Assembly (NCBI RefSeq): GCF_900107585.1
Contig: NZ_FNQM01000007.1
Coordinates: 1-64,000 of the forward strand
From: Rubrimonas cliftonensis
GTDB taxonomy: Bacteria > Pseudomonadota > Alphaproteobacteria > Rhodobacterales > Rhodobacteraceae
DNA: 64,000 bases
Direction of reading: 5' to 3'
Below are positions 63,279-64,000 of this stretch, piece after piece; within the stretch, counting starts at the first letter, position 1; each line of letters opens with the position of its first letter. The position numbers and the translations under genes are program-made. A model generated the notes under the pieces. That model worked only from the letters and a program-made list of their open reading frames with translations, searched no databases and had not been told where the DNA came from.

Positions 63279-64000
63279 ATGGACGCGATCCACGATGCCG
63301 CGCGCGACGCAGCGCCCTTCATCGACCTCGCCGACCCGCGGCTCTCGCTCAGGGCCGGGAGCGTGGCGGCGGCGCGGCGCGAGAGCTGGTTCGCGCGCAC
63401 GCCCTACGGCCTCGCGGTGCTGCGGCACCGGGAGATGGGCGAGCTGCTGCTGCACCGCTCATTGAGGCAGGGCAGCCACGCATGGCCCGCCCACAACAAG
63501 ATCGGCGGCCCCTTCGCGGAGTGGTGGTCGCGCTCGATCATCAGCCAGGAAGGCGCCGACCACAGCCGACTGCGTCGGCTGGTGAACCCCGCCTTCGCGC
63601 CGCGCCTGCTGGACGCCATGCGCCCGAGATTCGAAGCGATGGCGGCGCAGCTCGCCGACGCCTTCGCGCCGGCGGGGCGTTGCGACTTCATGGCCGAGTT
63701 CGCCGACCCCTACGCGACGCGGGTGCTCTGTCTCATGCTTGGCCTCCCACAGGAGGCGGCGCCGGAGATCCTGCGCTACGCCGCCGACATGGGGCTCGCG
63801 CTCGGCGTGGAGTGGCGCAAGCACGCCGAGCGCGTCGACGCCGCCACCGATGCGCTCTTCGCCTACGCCGACGAGGCCATCGCCGAGCGCCGGGCGCGGC
63901 CCCGCGACGACTTCATGACGGCGCTGGTGCAGGCGCGCGACGGCGGCGACCGGCTCGACGAGGGCGAACTGCGCGACATGGTGGTGATGCTGGTGATGGC
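63279..64000 (+). CDS. Cytochrome P450 (partial, truncated by window end)
   Basis: The ATG at 63279 has GGGAGG upstream, and the frame stays open for the remaining 722 bases. The first 240 residues show P450 landmarks: ISQEGADHSRLRRLVNPAFAPR (C helix with the haem-propionate contacts), RCDFMAEFADPYATRVLCLMLGLP and DDFMTALVQARDGGDRLDEGELRDMVVMLVM leading into the I helix. The haem-ligand cysteine lies beyond the window. No membrane anchor is seen, so it is a soluble bacterial P450 needing a ferredoxin partner. Operonic position after two amine ligases suggests oxidation of a gamma-glutamyl-amide or an amine. Confidence 0.93.
   Translation, partial: MDAIHDAARDAAPFIDLADPRLSLRAGSVAAARRESWFARTPYGLAVLRHREMGELLLHRSLRQGSHAWPAHNKIGGPFAEWWSRSIISQEGADHSRLRRLVNPAFAPRLLDAMRPRFEAMAAQLADAFAPAGRCDFMAEFADPYATRVLCLMLGLPQEAAPEILRYAADMGLALGVEWRKHAERVDAATDALFAYADEAIAERRARPRDDFMTALVQARDGGDRLDEGELRDMVVMLVM

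Noticed and set aside
1-64000. tRNA, rRNA, insertion sequence or prophage genes
   Set aside because: No cloverleaf, ribosomal RNA segment, transposase, integrase or terminal inverted repeat was recognised on reading through both strands.

Overview
The window looks like chromosome of a very GC-rich alphaproteobacterium. Third codon positions are almost all G or C, GTG and TTG starts are frequent, and many genes overlap by ATGA or GTGA. The gene set (trimethylamine monooxygenase with TMAO demethylase, an N-methylglutamate pathway, a PHA synthase next to a MaoC-phosphotransacetylase fusion, and an Ugp/Mal-type sugar ABC operon) is typical of marine Rhodobacterales-like bacteria. That placement is an inference from gene content. 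No rRNA, tRNA, CRISPR array, intact insertion sequence or prophage was seen.

Layout. 1-1.1 kb: degenerate sequence, a possible frameshifted small gene and one unrecognised Arg-rich ORF. 1.1-5.7 kb: signalling genes, namely a CheY-like receiver, a methyl-accepting protein and a membrane histidine kinase with a C-terminal BLUF blue-light domain. 5.9-9.6 kb: a TPP riboswitch followed by ykoFEDC, an ECF-type importer for thiamine or its hydroxymethylpyrimidine precursor. 9.6-14.5 kb: histidine degradation, with hutC-hutF and hutI-hutH transcribed away from a shared palindromic operator. 14.6-17.9 kb: an ABC1 kinase and a membrane-anchored glycerophosphodiesterase. 18-29 kb: a sugar regulon (ABC transporter, FucU-type mutarotase, two PfkB kinases, aldose dehydrogenase, lactonase, isomerase and a GntR repressor) with matching operators at both control regions. 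29-34.5 kb: phasin-like protein, stress protein, MaoC-phosphotransacetylase fusion with what seems to be an acetate kinase remnant, and PHA synthase. 34.7-40 kb: a TetR gene divergent from a three-subunit molybdenum aldehyde oxidoreductase, then an aspartate dehydrogenase-like gene.

40.2-54.8 kb is the most coherent block: methylated amine catabolism. Tmm oxidises trimethylamine to TMAO and Tdm demethylates TMAO to dimethylamine plus formaldehyde. Monomethylamine is then processed by GmaS (gamma-glutamylmethylamide), MgsABC (N-methylglutamate) and the sarcosine-oxidase-like MgdABCD, which oxidises the methyl group towards methylene-tetrahydrofolate and regenerates glutamate. An XRE-cupin regulator and a GlxA-type AraC regulator border the operons. 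The dimethylamine monooxygenase genes (dmmDABC) that would link the two halves are not in the window.

54.9-64 kb adds a molybdopterin-domain-like ORF containing a 49-bp perfect palindrome, an orphan sensor kinase, an Amt-family transporter with a 55-residue membrane protein gene downstream, and, divergent from it, two translationally coupled glutamine-synthetase-like genes followed by a cytochrome P450 that runs off the end. This last set may be a second gamma-glutamylation pathway for a different amine and is the best candidate here for an undescribed system.
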